From Rotaria socialis (Eukaryota; Rotifera; Eurotatoria; Philodinida; Philodinidae), in assembly GCA_905331475.1 (NCBI GenBank), contig CAJNYU010001910.1, forward strand, positions 183,149 through 247,148: 64,000 nt of DNA, read 5' to 3'. Position numbers and translations under genes: made by a program. A model generated the notes under the pieces. The model was not told the DNA's origin, did no database searches, and saw nothing but the letters and a program-made list of their open reading frames with translations. Positions 1 to 12,750 of this stretch are shown here, piece after piece (within the stretch, counting starts at the first letter, position 1; every line of letters begins with the position of its first letter).

Positions 1-1758
1 TGTAGAATGAATCTATCATGCTGCAGATAGTTTTATTTACTTTGATACATACATGTGATGATTATGGTTATATAACAACATCAAGTTCGAAGAGCGAACA
101 ACTTATTTTTATCTACACTTGCAGAATTAATATCTTTATGTTTGTTTTCATATCAACTGATTATGTTTAAATTTATTTTATTCGTTTGAAATCTCACGAT
201 ATATGTTGTTTTATTGAGTCTGTTGATAATTTATGCATGCGATAAATAATAGATCAATCAGATCCAGTTTAACTTGTCAGTAAAACTTCATTATCAAAAA
301 CAAAATAAATATTCAACTTACAATTCAACCAATAAACAATTGAATCAGATGATCACATCATTTTATTTATTTATCAGTAAGAAATCATCACAATTTATTT
401 CTCTTTGGCAATACACAAAAATTCTCAATGGAAACAAATAGATATTCAACATAGATATATTTTATTTTTCATAATCATGAATATTCAACGTTTCAATATG
501 CTACATTTTAATCAAAAGTCAACCTTAATTAGATAGATTAACTATCATTGAATTACTTGTTACTATTGTAATATTTCTAAAAAAAAACAGACGCATCTTC
601 ATTTCGTAATATTAAACAAATAGAGAGAAAAGATACCGCTTCAACGGCACGGGAGTGCTCTACATTGATCGTATCTCGTATTCATGAAAAATCATTTTTG
701 TAGTTGATTCAAATACACAAAAAGAAAATAATTAAAAACGTGTATCAATAAAAAAAACATCTTATTGGATACATAATATGCCTGCATTTTGTTCATTCTG
801 TCTACTTTCATTCTAGAATAAATCCATAGATTCTTATATAGCACATAGTTTTGAAATTCCAGATCGAAAGTAGAGAGAAAAAACTAGCTATTATTTTCTA
901 AGATTCAAAGTTAATATCTCAACTACTCAATGGCGGTGCTTGTAAATATTTCATCATACTTATCTAGCTATTCTTCAAATACGCATAGAGTATAGGTCTT
1001 ATCTGGTTTCAAAAAAACAGGCGTTTAGTTAAGTAAGCAGTGACTTAGCTTTTCAAAAAATTTTTAATTTCGAAGACTTTTTCTAAATCTGAGGACAAAC
1101 ATTATCTTATAGTTTTCATCGGTTCATAAACAAAGAAAATTGTATATTTTGCAATCGTCGCAGAGTAGACCGCTGTCGAACTCTATGTATATTTTAGCAA
1201 AATTTATGGCAAAGGAGTCCCATGCGAGAAAAATCGGTTACTCAAAAACAGCTTTTCAGCGCAGCCTCGTTGGGGCTAAAATGTGGAATTCACATATTTC
1301 AGTCAGTTAGATACTGATCAAATAGAAGATTCATTTTTTCAGTGTAGTGAGATCATATTTTGTTCAAAAATAAGATAATAAAACCTGTTTAACATTTTTG
1401 AAGTTTATTGGATCTATCAATAGGAAATATTACTAGAGAGAACGTATGAAAAACTCTTTGCTTAAAATATGTCAGTATGCTGAAGTGTTTAGTGGTTTCA
1501 TCAAGAAATATTGTGAATGATAATAGTTTAAACAGTATTTAGGATATAGCTATCAATATTATTGAGAAATTGATACATTTTTCCATAAACAAAAATTTGA
1601 TAAAAATTTCCCAGTGGATGGAAAAGTTACGAATTGTAAATACACCAAAGTAGATTCAAGCTCTAGATTAAGGTATTTGTGTGAAAAAAAAAGATTAAAA
1701 TTTTCATCTGTTTATTGTAGGTGATAGAAGTAACGAGTGTAATAGTAGCATAAACTAG

Positions 1759-1821
1759 TTGCTAGCTTCTGTAGCGGTAGCAGACATTCGTTGCTAACGT
1801 CTGTAATAATGAAGACATATA
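1759..1821. repeat. Degenerate direct repeat, about 31 bp unit
   Basis: GTTGCTAGCTTCTGTA at 1759 recurs as GTTGCTAACGTCTGTA at 1790 (14 of 16 bases equal). A weaker third echo, GTCGTAACTACGGAC, lies near 1827. The unit is about 31 bp. It has no recognised family and may be a decayed minisatellite. Confidence 0.4.
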
Positions 1822-2033
1822 ATACTGTCGTAACTACGGACTATAATAATAAAAACGACAGATTTTGATGATTAATTAGAGATTAAATCCTAATTATAAT
1901 GATTTCTAATTAGTGAAACTAGATTTTTATTACTGATGTGAGTAGTGGTGAACATAGGCAATCGACTTGTACCAAAAAAAGTTACTAATTAGTGCATCAA
2001 AGTGTTCATTTTTTAATATTTTATGTCAGTAAT

Positions 2034-2059
2034 GGGGAGGTGGGGGTGGGGTACAGGGG
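2034..2059 (+). other. G-quadruplex motif
   Basis: Four runs of at least four G (2034-2037, 2042-2046, 2048-2051, 2056-2059) are separated by loops of 4, 1 and 4 bases. The pattern meets the usual intramolecular G4 rule and stands out in very AT-rich surroundings, about 0.9 kb beyond the Alx stop codon. Confidence 0.7.
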
Positions 2060-2956
2060 AGCCGCAAAAACCTAACGATTCAACTCACACTTACTATCTT
2101 CTTCGAAAATATATATGAGTTTCACAAAAGTAAATTTGGTATAGAAACTAGATACTGATAAGATTTATATATGTGATTGTTCTCATTTTCGAATGTATTC
2201 TTGTGAAATATCTGAAACAAACCTGAGAAAGTAATTACACAATTCGGCATTTGATGATTCATATAAGATAAGATAAGATCTGTACTTTGAGCTTCTTTCA
2301 TCAGTAAATTAGGTAAGTACAATAGAGCCAGAATTGAAACAGCGTAGAGTATTTTGCAACATTAAGTTTAAATTTTTAAAAAAAGATATTCTCAGCATAA
2401 TTTTATCTTTTTTGTTTTTTAATGAAATAATTGTCTCATTAAAAAACAAATTCTACCGAGAAGTTTACTAGAAGACTTCGATCTATTCATTTCAAGTGCA
2501 ATGTTGTACAGTAAGTTGGATTTATGATTTGGTATAATTCGAACAAAAATAACTCATATCGAAGGAGTATATTTGCATCTCTATTTTTTTAGATCACTCA
2601 GACATCCACAGGATGTCAGTGATGACACCGTGTAGCATGATAATCATTTGTAAATATTCTGTTCACTAGTACGAGATATATCAATTCATTTTCTTGTCTG
2701 CAGTAACTAATTATTTTTGAATTCAACACATGACTAACTAGTAAGTAATTAAGTGTTCACGAAAATAAATTTTCTTCTTTGTAGAAGAAAACTAAACGCT
2801 TATGATCCTCGAGTTTACTTGTTCGCAGGCTATTATTTATTTGAATTAAACACCTATTCCATTGAATATACAAAAGACAAAAGACAAAAAACACAATAGT
2901 CACTGTTCTATTCATATTCTATGAGGTAACAAATAACGAAGAGATTCTATCGATAT

Positions 2957-4237
2957 TTACAAGTTACCAAATGCAACACTATGTTCACGAGCTTTAAGAC
3001 GTAGTGTTGCAATTGAATTACTTCGATGATCTGAATTAAGATTATATCCAGTATACGGCGATGCATTAAAATTATTCGCTGAAGTCGATGTGTGAGATAA
3101 GGATGGAAATGCATAAGGTAGATTCATAAAATTAGGTAATGCATTTTGCATGATCATTGATGAAGATGATGAATCTGTTGGTTGATGATGATCTCGAAAA
3201 GGAAGATGACTCAACGAAGGTGCCGATGTTGAACACCAACTATTAGCAGTTGTTAACTAAAGTTATAGTTGATGCAAATACAAAAATTTTAACTAATAAT
3301 TCTTTCTACCGAAGGATATTGACTGCTGGCAACTGAAAATAATGAAATATCATAAGGATTTGCGTGTGGTATAGTTAATCCATGTATTTGAGACGCACCA
3401 GTATATCTTTCACGTTTACGCCATTTAGCACGCCGGTTTTGAAACCAAACCTAATCAAATAAATATAAATCATTGCAGAATTTGTTTTTAAGATGAATAA
3501 AGATCAAAAATAATTTCTTAGTATATCTTTTTAATAGAGATATAATCGAAAACTATTCATTCATATGAACAAGAAATATGGACACTATGTTTATCATTAT
3601 AAAAATTGTAATCTAATAGAGAGCAGAGTACCAATCTAGAATTAATTGTGAGTAAAATGAAACTTTAACTTCATTTCCTAGAAAAATATGTTTTTTTGTA
3701 ACGTTTAAAATTTAATGGCGTAGATGTGATAGAAAACTAATTACTGGCCTATTAAAAAGATAAAACTAATTGAATACTTTAAAATGAGTCGAGAACCCAA
3801 TGCAAACAAGCTGTGAAATGAACAACAAAACGACAAGCATAGCTCAATATCGAGTCTATTTATATCAATGAGAACTTTTCCTACCTGCACCCGTGCTTCT
3901 GTAAGATCACAGCGTACAGCTAATTGTTCTCGAACATAAACATCTGGATAATGAGTTTTTTGAAAGATACGTTCCATTTCTTCAAGCTGATACGATGTAA
4001 ACGTTGTACGGTTTCGTCGTTTCTTTCGTTTATTATTATTATCATCATCATCATCATCTATTAATGAACCACTATTTTGTCGAATAAATAATTTCTTACT
4101 GGAATCTATGATAAAATGCAATTAGATTATCATATTCAGTTAATATAATAAACTTAGAAATATAACTACTGAGCAACCATAATCCAATCAATTTTTTATA
4201 TAATTCAAGAATAAATACCTGTATGGTGATGCATCAT
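2957..4237 (-). CDS. Alx: Aristaless-like paired-class homeobox transcription factor (Alx type)
   Basis: Nuclear DNA-binding regulator; Alx/Cart1 proteins pattern mesenchyme, skeleton and head structures in other animals. Exons (minus): 4237-4219, 4105-3885, 3450-3310, 3256-2957; phases agree and give 226 residues. The start is an ATG pair (MMHHHT). An Asp/Asn run precedes a basic stretch and the homeodomain at about residues 35-94, which reads [19 protein letters not shown] and ends [14 protein letters not shown] with Gln at homeodomain position 50. The C-terminus is an OAR motif ([12 protein letters not shown]) ending three to five residues before the stop. There is no paired domain, as expected for Alx. 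One intron falls between homeodomain codons 46 and 47, a common paired-like position. Alx is preferred over Prrx or Arx because of the YQLEE...[10 protein letters not shown] block. A GA repeat lies about 140 bases upstream. Confidence 0.93.
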
Positions 4238-4833
4238 GGTTACGTGTTAATTCAATATATTTGAACTCTATTTCTCTAACTGAATTTTCAGCCAACAGTG
4301 TAATCTGTATATGCGCAACTCTAATTTTATTAATCAGTTATCTAGCAAACTGCATAAATACCATTTTTGTAGTTTCAAGAGAGAGAGAGAGAGAGGGAAT
4401 ATGAAGGAGAATATTGTGTTGTTACCAGTAAAGAAGATTAATGGCAGTTCTCTTCTTTTCTTTTCCTCTCTGTTTATCATCTATGAAAAATCTGAATTTG
4501 TTGATTGGTCTATATGTACAAAAAAAGAAAGCATATTTTGTTCTGTGAACAGAAACACTTTCGATTTTCCTTAGAAGTATTATTTACACTTAATCGTCAT
4601 CGTTTTAACTAATAGCAAAGCATAATTACGACGTCAACGGCTCGTCTGTTATTCAAAAAAATAGAAAAGAGACCAGCTCCTATCTAGAGATGATTTGTCT
4701 TCATCGATCAACACAAATTTTTCTCTTCAAGCCATGCAGATCAAATAAAAAAAAGTGCGACGCGTATAATAAGATAATATCTTTTTATTTAATAATGAAC
4801 TTTTACAATATGATTAGAGAAAACTATTCAATT
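4238..4833. other. Intergenic: Alx upstream region / ANAPC4 3' flank
   Basis: About 600 bases between the Alx start and the ANAPC4 stop. It must hold the Alx promoter and the ANAPC4 3' end. A GA tract (4378-4395) and a minus-strand AATAAA (TTTATT at 4784-4789, about 45 bases past the ANAPC4 stop) are visible. No coding sequence is supported. Confidence 0.6.
4378..4395. repeat. (GA)n microsatellite
   Basis: Nine perfect AG/GA dinucleotides upstream of Alx. GA tracts can bind GAGA-type factors in some animals, but here it may simply be a microsatellite. Confidence 0.8.
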
Positions 4834-7800
4834 CTATGTTGTACTCTCTTGTGATGAGATCATTGTTGTTACTGAACCAGATTGTACTAATGTACTTTCG
4901 TCATCCATTCGACTTGGTGCTTGAGATGAAGATGAACCTTGATTGATATCATCCGATGGGCTATGAATAAATGTAGTAAGCTTTCGATTTTTTGCCCACT
5001 AAAAACAAACAAATAAAAAGAAAATATCACTTAGAGAATGGAAAAGGTTTTTCCTAAGAGAAATAACATGTGTATATATATCAAACTTTATTGAATTATA
5101 GAGAGAAAGAGTCTTTTGTATATACAAAATTGCTAAGAAAATAAACTGGTCTGACGAGGCAAAAAAAACACATATCGATGCAATCATCATTTTACTACAT
5201 CTTAAAGTTCATGTTAGTTCTAATACATGTACTTCGTTTTAATGACGAACGATAAAATATAAATGAAAATAAAGTATTATTGAAAATATCAAATAGATTT
5301 TCCTATTGGGAAAAGAAAATCAAATTGATTTTTTTCATAGTAGTAAAATCTACTAAGATAAAGATCAATGAGTTTGTTTTCAAAGTTGTTTATTAGTGTG
5401 TCAAAAATTAAAAAAGAATGCTATTTTTATGATTGATAGAAAATCTAATTGCAGAGGTCAACTTATCTGGTTTTGATTAGAACAATACTACGTTATACAT
5501 ATTGCGTTTCCATTATTATCTGGATTATCCTTCTTTTGATTCAATTTGTGCTGTGATGTTAAGATAAACTCCTCGCCGCAATGAAAGACCCCACCTAATT
5601 AATGAATTTCTCTCAAATTAGATACTTTAATTTGTATATCTAGATCAAATAATCATTCTTAGTTTTCACGTATTCAAATCCATATACATTAACAAACTAA
5701 TAAGAAATCTCCTAAAAATGATTTAAAAAATTTTTTTTTAACTAGAGCTTTGTCTCTATTGGATAGAACAAAATCTTGCGTTTCTTAAGAAGAGCTCAGA
5801 TTCTATGTTTACTGTTGCCAAGATACTAGACTTAGACGAAATTGTGTAACTGAATTCTATGGACAAACAGAATCATTTATAGTCTTTCCTATTTATTATA
5901 AAATACATCATATTGTACTAAATTTTGATTCTTTAACTAGATAGAGTCAGGTTTCAACTATTAATAGTAGTTGTAAATTTAGCGTACCATGAATTTAGGG
6001 AACCTTTTTATTAGCATCACCGGACTTGAAAACTCAAGTTTACATTGGATAGCAGAGTTTTCATTATTAAGAATTTGCAACCGTTGAATTTATTCTAACT
6101 TCTTTTACGATATTTAAGATTTTAAGCAAAACTTCATTAATTCGGTTTTTTTTTGTCATGAAATATCTTTTATATACGTAAATGACCTCATATACGCTTT
6201 GTCGAATAATTTATCTTTGATTAATTATATGTATTTATAAACATACCACAGCAATTAGATTGCGTCTTCCGTCAACAGTTAATTTCGATGGTATATCTTT
6301 TAATGGATATGATAAAGTAGTATTTGCATTATTGCCCACAAAATCCGTAGTTTGTGAATCCATTAAAGATTTCAAACTAACAATCAATAGATTTGATTGA
6401 TGATTGGTATTGAATAGAATTGTTTCACTACTATTTCCATTATCGGAATCCATTGCATTAGTGCAAACCATTGCTAATTTATCATCATCATATATTTTAA
6501 AATTTACTATTGAACTAAATATCGAAAATGTGTAGAGGTAAAATTTATTCTAGTAAAATATACCGATGTAAACCAAGAATATGATGAAAATCAAATGATC
6601 GAACAAGACATTGTTTAGTTCTGTATAGAGAAATTAAAACAAATAGAATAATATAATTTATTAACTAACGGCGATGTATAGGTAATTAAATGAAATTGTA
6701 AAGAATTTTGTTGAATAATATAATTAATTGAATGTTGACTACGACGATGATCGAATTCGATTGGTGCAGACGATTGATGATCGATCGGTCTAAGTGCATA
6801 TATATATATATTTATGTCTTTGAAGAATATCAAAAATATTTTCTCTTACATTGAGGTAAGTAATGGTAATGGTTTATTCAGCTGTAAAATTGAATTATTT
6901 GTTCGTATTTCAAATGCTTTTGTAATGGATTGTTTTAAATCTTGATAAGCACCTATTAAGGATCGTCGTGGTTTTGGTGAAAAGCATGCATTTTTATTAT
7001 TATCTAGTTGATAATGAACATTTGATTATTATCATTATCAAACGAAAACTATAGTTTTACTTGTATGATCAAATAATTTTCGATAAGATGAATCACGTAC
7101 GAGAGTTTCTGGTAAACTTTCGGATTTTAAATACTAGAAAAAGAAACAAGGTTAGTGAAACCAGTTTAAGATTGAGCTGTTAAATGCGAATTAGTTATTG
7201 CTCCTCAATGAATAATCGGATTTTAAAAGCTTTTACAGTAGTGGAAAAGTGTTGTTTGTCTTCTATGTTCGATGTAGACTTTAATTTACCACAATGATAA
7301 CAATGATTCATTCTACTGAGTATAAATAATTTAGTTAAGTTAGTATTTAGTTTACTTTGTAAAGTAGATTTTATGTTCTTCAATGAAATTTGCCTATCTC
7401 TTATGAACTTACTAATCGAGCCACTTCACACTTTTCGTTTGCGAAAGTACAAAGTCAAAGAAAAGCTGATGCAAATATCCGTGGAATTCTCTCATGACAA
7501 TTAATAAGAGTAAGCAATGTACTTCTTTCATAGATCCAGACTATTGAAATTCCACATCAAGTCGTCTAGAAGGAGAAGTTTTAGTTATTATTTAATTGCA
7601 AGATGCTGTTAAAATATCAAAAAATACTCGGAAAACAGTTGTCTACCAATTGATATACTCGAAATTCTATTCCATTCATTCTGGTAACTCAAATTCATAT
7701 GAATCATGAATTTTCATGGTTGAGTAAATTAATGGAATTTTGCTTTCACTTCACTATGCGTAATCTCTATATTCGTTTGAAAGTTTGTATCTGATAAATA

Positions 7801-10003
7801 GATTATTACAATATAAACGATAGAAATTTACCATTGCAAATATGTCAAGTACAGGTTCATCGAATGCACAATAGGCATCAATAAATTCAATTAAATGGTC
7901 CCAATCAGCTTCTGTACACTAGAATATTTAGAAAGTTTCAGTCAAAAAGATTGGAAAAAAACTCAATCTACTTCAATTTGTTCATCATGATGTGTACTTG
8001 TATTATGTTTCGATGTATGCAATTGATGAGCAACTAATAATATTCAAGAAATCTTTTTTTTTTGAAAAAATCAAAAAACAGATTCGAATGCATACCGAAA
8101 CCCAACCAGCGTAAAAAAAATGTATAAACATCTGACATTTCATGGAGAAAGCTAAAAAATTGAATAAGAACTTACATTTTACTTGAATGAGTTACGTACT
8201 CGGTGTATTCATTGATCTTCAATAGAAGACTGCCAGCATTGTATAAAGATGCTAAAATAAATTTTGAAATTTCAAATCAGTTTCAGCTGTTTTGTTTTTG
8301 AGAAAACTCTACAGGGTAAGTAGCTAGAGAATAATAACTTTCATTATTCGGAAGAGTAAACTACAATCTATGAATAGAACATTGCGGGATTTTATTTTTT
8401 ATAGGCACGATTCATTCAAAAGCTAATATATATATATATATATATGCTTGTTACTTCATCACAATCTTGAACACATCGAAATCTATCAAGATCAATTGTT
8501 CTAGTGAGACAGCATTCTTTTAATCAAAACAAATAGAAGATTCTATCTTGCTGAATTCAAATGATATAGAGACACGGCATATTAAACTAATTGTCTTTCA
8601 AAGTCAACTATTATTTCATACTTACACTCCAGAATTTGTGAATCGAATTCAATCTGATCAAATTTTCCGTACCATTGTTGTAACCCTTTAATTTCTACAA
8701 GATATCCGAATATATGTTCAATTGTTCTTAGAAGAAGATGACAAATGGAATCTATAAAATACGTTCTTGTTTAACAATGTTCTCATTTACCTTCCGAACA
8801 TAACAATTAATTCTTTTGATTTAACTCTTGTTTCATCAAAAGTTGTTACTAATTTTTTAGCGAAGCCATAATCAAAAATATTTCCAAAAAAGTGTTGTTG
8901 CATCTGTTCTGAGCAATTGCCTGTTGCCAGTAATGACATTAGTTCACATTGAAATGACCATTGTTTTACTCCTTGTTGCCGCATTATTTCGCAAAATGTA
9001 TTAACACGTGATTGAAAGTCAGAAAAGCATTTTGTTGTTAATTCAGTTAATGCTGTAAAAATCTTATCATTGAATAAAATTAAACTTTTTATACGACAAA
9101 GTGAACGTGTTAAATGAAAGTAATCATTATGATAATCAGATAGAAACGATGTACATTCAAATAATGAATAATTAACTGACGTATCACTACGTGTCAATAG
9201 ACAAAGAGTATCAAGAGAAGGTGACATTGTGACAGAAAGAAGAGATTGATCAGTAGGTAACGATGAACGATTAATTAGAAGTAGAGGCCACAGACCGAAC
9301 GCACGAAGAAGTATATCATTGGAGCCGAATAAAATTAAACTGCAACAAACAGTGAGAATAATAGATTCTATTAGTTGTCTTACATATTTAATTTGCTTTG
9401 TTTATCAAGTGTAAAAAGATCATCTGGTGGATCGACAACATGCTTTCTTGTTCGAGTAATAGATGGTAAATCAGCAAGAGCTGGTAAATAATCATCGATC
9501 GGAACTGATTCAAATTGAACATGAACATTATCATCTGGTTGTCCTGTGGTACGTTCTACCCAATTCATTGCACGAACTTCAAATGGTGACGGTTCCGATA
9601 GTAATTGATGACCATCTTGAACTGATGCTAACACTAGTGTACGATTTGAAAATGTCACAGCTAGTACTGAAATACGAATTTTTCAATTGCTGATTTAATA
9701 AAGAAAAAGAAAAAACATCATTCAAATACTTTGTCCATCAGGTCGCCATGCTAAACTAATCGGCTTTTTACGTTGATTTCGTGTACCTAATGCCCAAACT
9801 TTACGAATATAAGCTTGATAGGCAATAACCTAGATTGTAAAAATAGATTACTGATTTATTGAAATGTAAATTATTTAATCGAACTATACATCGCCATTCG
9901 CAGAACACACAACGATAATATCATGTTCCGGATTAAATGAAAATAATAGAACTTCACTATGAAAGTTTTTTTCTTCGGCGACACGAAAATTTAATGTATC
10001 CAT
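4834..10003 (-). CDS. ANAPC4: Anaphase-promoting complex subunit 4
   Basis: Scaffold subunit of the APC/C ubiquitin ligase, which drives mitotic exit. Fourteen exons (minus): 10003-9890, 9829-9730, 9666-9384, 9339-8791, 8726-8626, 8251-8176, 8151-8096, 8033-7972, 7918-7832, 7133-7061, 7003-6850, 6789-6641, 6473-6247, 4998-4834; all phases agree and give 731 residues (human about 808). The N-terminus matches the APC4 WD40 start (FRVAEEKNF... then SLAWRPDGQ). The central helical part carries the APC4 blocks around LMSLLATGNCSEQM and FFLRWLGF. The C-terminal VDGRRNLIAVVWAKNRK corresponds to the conserved end, followed by a Ser-rich acidic tail. The exon 5 acceptor (AG at 8727-8728) was chosen because an upstream AG leads to a stop. 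The donor of exon 12 (GTTTTA) is weak but keeps frame and homology. The last intron is 1.25 kb with nothing recognisable. It is divergent from nanos. Confidence 0.92.
8425..8445. repeat. (TA)n microsatellite in ANAPC4 intron
   Basis: Uninterrupted TA dinucleotide run inside the intron between ANAPC4 exons 5 and 6. No function is suggested by the sequence. Confidence 0.8.
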
Positions 10004-10715
10004 ATTTAATGACTGTAATAAAATGAAAAATCAAGAATAAAAACTCGCTTTTTCTTGACAGATTTAGCGGAATGGGTAGATTTAAAACAAAAGAAATGCG
10101 TAAGCAGATGTCGCAAGAAAACAATATAGATTTATAGCATTTTTTTTTTCTTTTTACGACATCATTCTGTTAAATTTTCGCATTGCTCTACATTGCATAT
10201 CAATATTGAAAGAAAAACATTTCTTGATGCATCAGATGAATATATCGCATTCTTTATCTTTTATCATTTATTAGGAATAAAAATAAGAAATAAAATTCAA
10301 TCGAAATTTCAGTCCATTTTTCACTGTGCAATTCATTTAGTTGTTTTTATTTTCTTGTATCCACTTTGAACTTTCTATCCAGGGTCCAAGTACTTCATTG
10401 GTTGTATAAGAAAATCATTCCTCTTTCGATATGCATTCTTTGTTTAATTCTATATCCTCTCTCGGATTTTTCATTTTCGAAAACAATAGACGGAAAAGTA
10501 TGACCATACAGAGCTAAAATATAGATTTCGTTGTATAACAAAAAGAGAAGAACGATCGGGAGAGAGAAACAGAGATGCGCTTAAGGAAATTTCTTCGTAG
10601 TAACATGTTCTAATTTATTTGTATATTTAAGAAAGAAAAAGTGTGTGCGTGTGAGTGCATTTGTAATCGCAATATTTTCTTTATTTCGTACTACATAAAT
10701 CTATTCAAAAACAAT
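10004..10715. promoter_or_regulatory. Divergent upstream region of ANAPC4 and nanos
   Basis: About 710 bases separate the two start codons on opposite strands, so both promoters must lie here or in upstream 5' exons. An acceptor-like TTACAG on the minus strand lies nine bases before the ANAPC4 ATG. I cannot place individual promoter elements. Confidence 0.5.
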
Positions 10716-12750
10716 ATGGAAACAGTTCTTGGTCGTGGTTATTCAATAAATGAAGAATTTGGTTTAACAGATTTCTATTCACCACCATCAAGTATTATTG
10801 ATCAAAATGAAGAACAAGACGATGATTTGTTCTATGCTGAAGAAGAAACTAATGAAATTCAATTGACTGATAATATAATCCTTTCGTCTTCATCCGTTAA
10901 CGAAAGTAATGACACAGATTCCAGTAAGTAGAATAAGTATTTTAGCAAAACATATTTACATATTTTATTTTCAATTAATAGAAGATTGGTTCAAACCATT
11001 ACCATTAAAATTAATGTCTATTGAAACAACACCACCGCCAACACCTCTTATGCCACGACGTCTACTCGATCCGATTAATAGTACAACAGGAGCTTTTCAA
11101 AGTATGACAATCAATACTAATCTACCAATAACACCATCTAAAGTTACGGATTTAAAAATACCAAATTGGTCCTTGAGTACGCCTTCAATTAATCCATTAA
11201 TACCATGTACTAAAACTAATACACCTAAAACAACAACAAATCTATTAACACCAACAAATATAGATCGTTACCTTATTGAACACCGTCATCTATCAGATTC
11301 AATCTATAAATCATCAACAAGTAAAAATTTTCTAGTTAATGAAATTCATTTTATTTTCTTTATTGTTCATAGAACTAGGTACAGCAACGAATACACATCA
11401 ATCAATATCTGTTCAACATACTGAAGTCAATAATGGTTTGTTATAAACAAAAAAAATTATCGTAGAAAAAAAAGACATAAAGTTCTTTGCAAAATTCCTC
11501 TAGGACTAAAATATGAAATTAAAATTCAGTGATTGTTCCTAATTAAACAGAGATTTTTTTCTATGCCTTTTGAGACATTGATTCATCATTGATTTATATA
11601 GAGTTCTCCGACGAAGCAATAAGGAAACAGTCGACATGTGAATAAAATAAATCATTTATATACAATCTGTAATGATGGAATTCAGCTAGAGTATCTATGA
11701 GGATCAGTAAAATGGATGCACACTCTAACATCTGTATAAGTTAACATTGATGCTCGATCTTGTTTCATAAGAACTAAGAAATATCGTTTTAGAAACAAGT
11801 CGCTTGTATTCCTATATGGATCAAGTCGATGCATTAGCATCAAATCTTCGAACAGTTTGTGCAACATCTTCGAATTCTTGGTCAACATTTGATGATTCAC
11901 TTTCAACACCATCTCAAATATCTATTAATAAGAGTTTATATGTACCTCAAATTAATATGAAATCTCCACCTTGTTTAAACAATTCTTTAGTTCCTCAACG
12001 AATTAATTCATTTTTCCCGAATTCTAATAGTCCATTTAGTCATTCATCAACTTTTCAACATCAACATCAACAATATCAATCTCATGATCCATGGTTTTTA
12101 TCTGAAATGTCAACGATTGTACGTCAAAATCAACAAAATACAAATATATTATTGAGTACAACAGCGCAACAAATTCTTGCTGCAAATACAGCGAATAATA
12201 ATCGTCCGCTCCGTTCAGAAAAAATAGATATTGAAGTAATTAAACATCTTATGCGCGAAGCTAATTGGAAACGACAATGTGGAATGAAAAAAGAGGTTTT
12301 TCGAAAAAAATATTGTATTCGCGAAAATTTATTCATGACAAAATAAATAATCTATTTTAGGTTTGCGTTTTTTGTCGAAATAATGGTGAAAATGAACTAA
12401 TCTATTCAAGTCATTCATTAAAAGATTCAGTCGGTAATGTAACATGTCCTATTTTAGGTGCTTATCAATGTCCTATTTGTGGAGCAACTGGTGCACAAGG
12501 TAAGTTTTTTTGTTTGCATTAATACTTTTACTGTAAACTATTCTTCGTTTTCATAGCTCATACAATAAAATATTGTCAAGCAACTGGTGATGATAATAAT
12601 CGACATGTACCTACACCGTACGAGAAAATGCTTCGTATGCAAGCAATTGGATTCGATGATAATATGGCACCATCAATGCCAGGACTTCTTCATCCCATAG
12701 GCAGTCCTTCGTCTCTTTATAGAAATGGTTGGTCTGATAGTTATTTATGA
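10716..12750 (+). CDS. nanos: Nanos family RNA-binding translational repressor
   Basis: Nanos proteins act with Pumilio to repress mRNAs in germline and stem cells. Exons: 10716-10923, 10982-11320, 11373-11435, 11793-12295, 12361-12499, 12557-12750; phases agree and give 481 residues. The hallmark is the double CCHC zinc finger after the GAG|GTT junction: the first finger starts [13 protein letters not shown] with ligands C, C, H (SHSLKD) and C (VTCP); the second is [19 protein letters not shown]. The finger lies about 60 residues from the C-terminus, as usual. The long N-terminal part is low complexity (Ser/Thr/Asn/Pro), typical of the family. The ATG at 10716 is preferred over an in-frame ATG at 10641 that would add a poor Cys-rich leader. 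Germline expression is expected from the family, not visible here. Confidence 0.95.

Larger units (their letters stand above)
1..2956. other. Non-coding flank downstream of Alx
   Basis: I see no supported gene here: open frames are short, AT-driven and show no family resemblance. The stretch contains a G-quadruplex motif (2034-2059), a degenerate direct repeat near 1759-1821 and a probable Alx poly(A) signal on the minus strand (TTTATT on plus, 2836-2841). As the flank of a developmental regulator it could hold enhancers, but nothing in the sequence proves it. Confidence 0.5.

Noticed and set aside
10641..10715. Earlier in-frame ATG for nanos
   Set aside because: It would add a Cys- and Phe-rich leader unlike Nanos N-termini; METVLGRG at 10716 is a better start.
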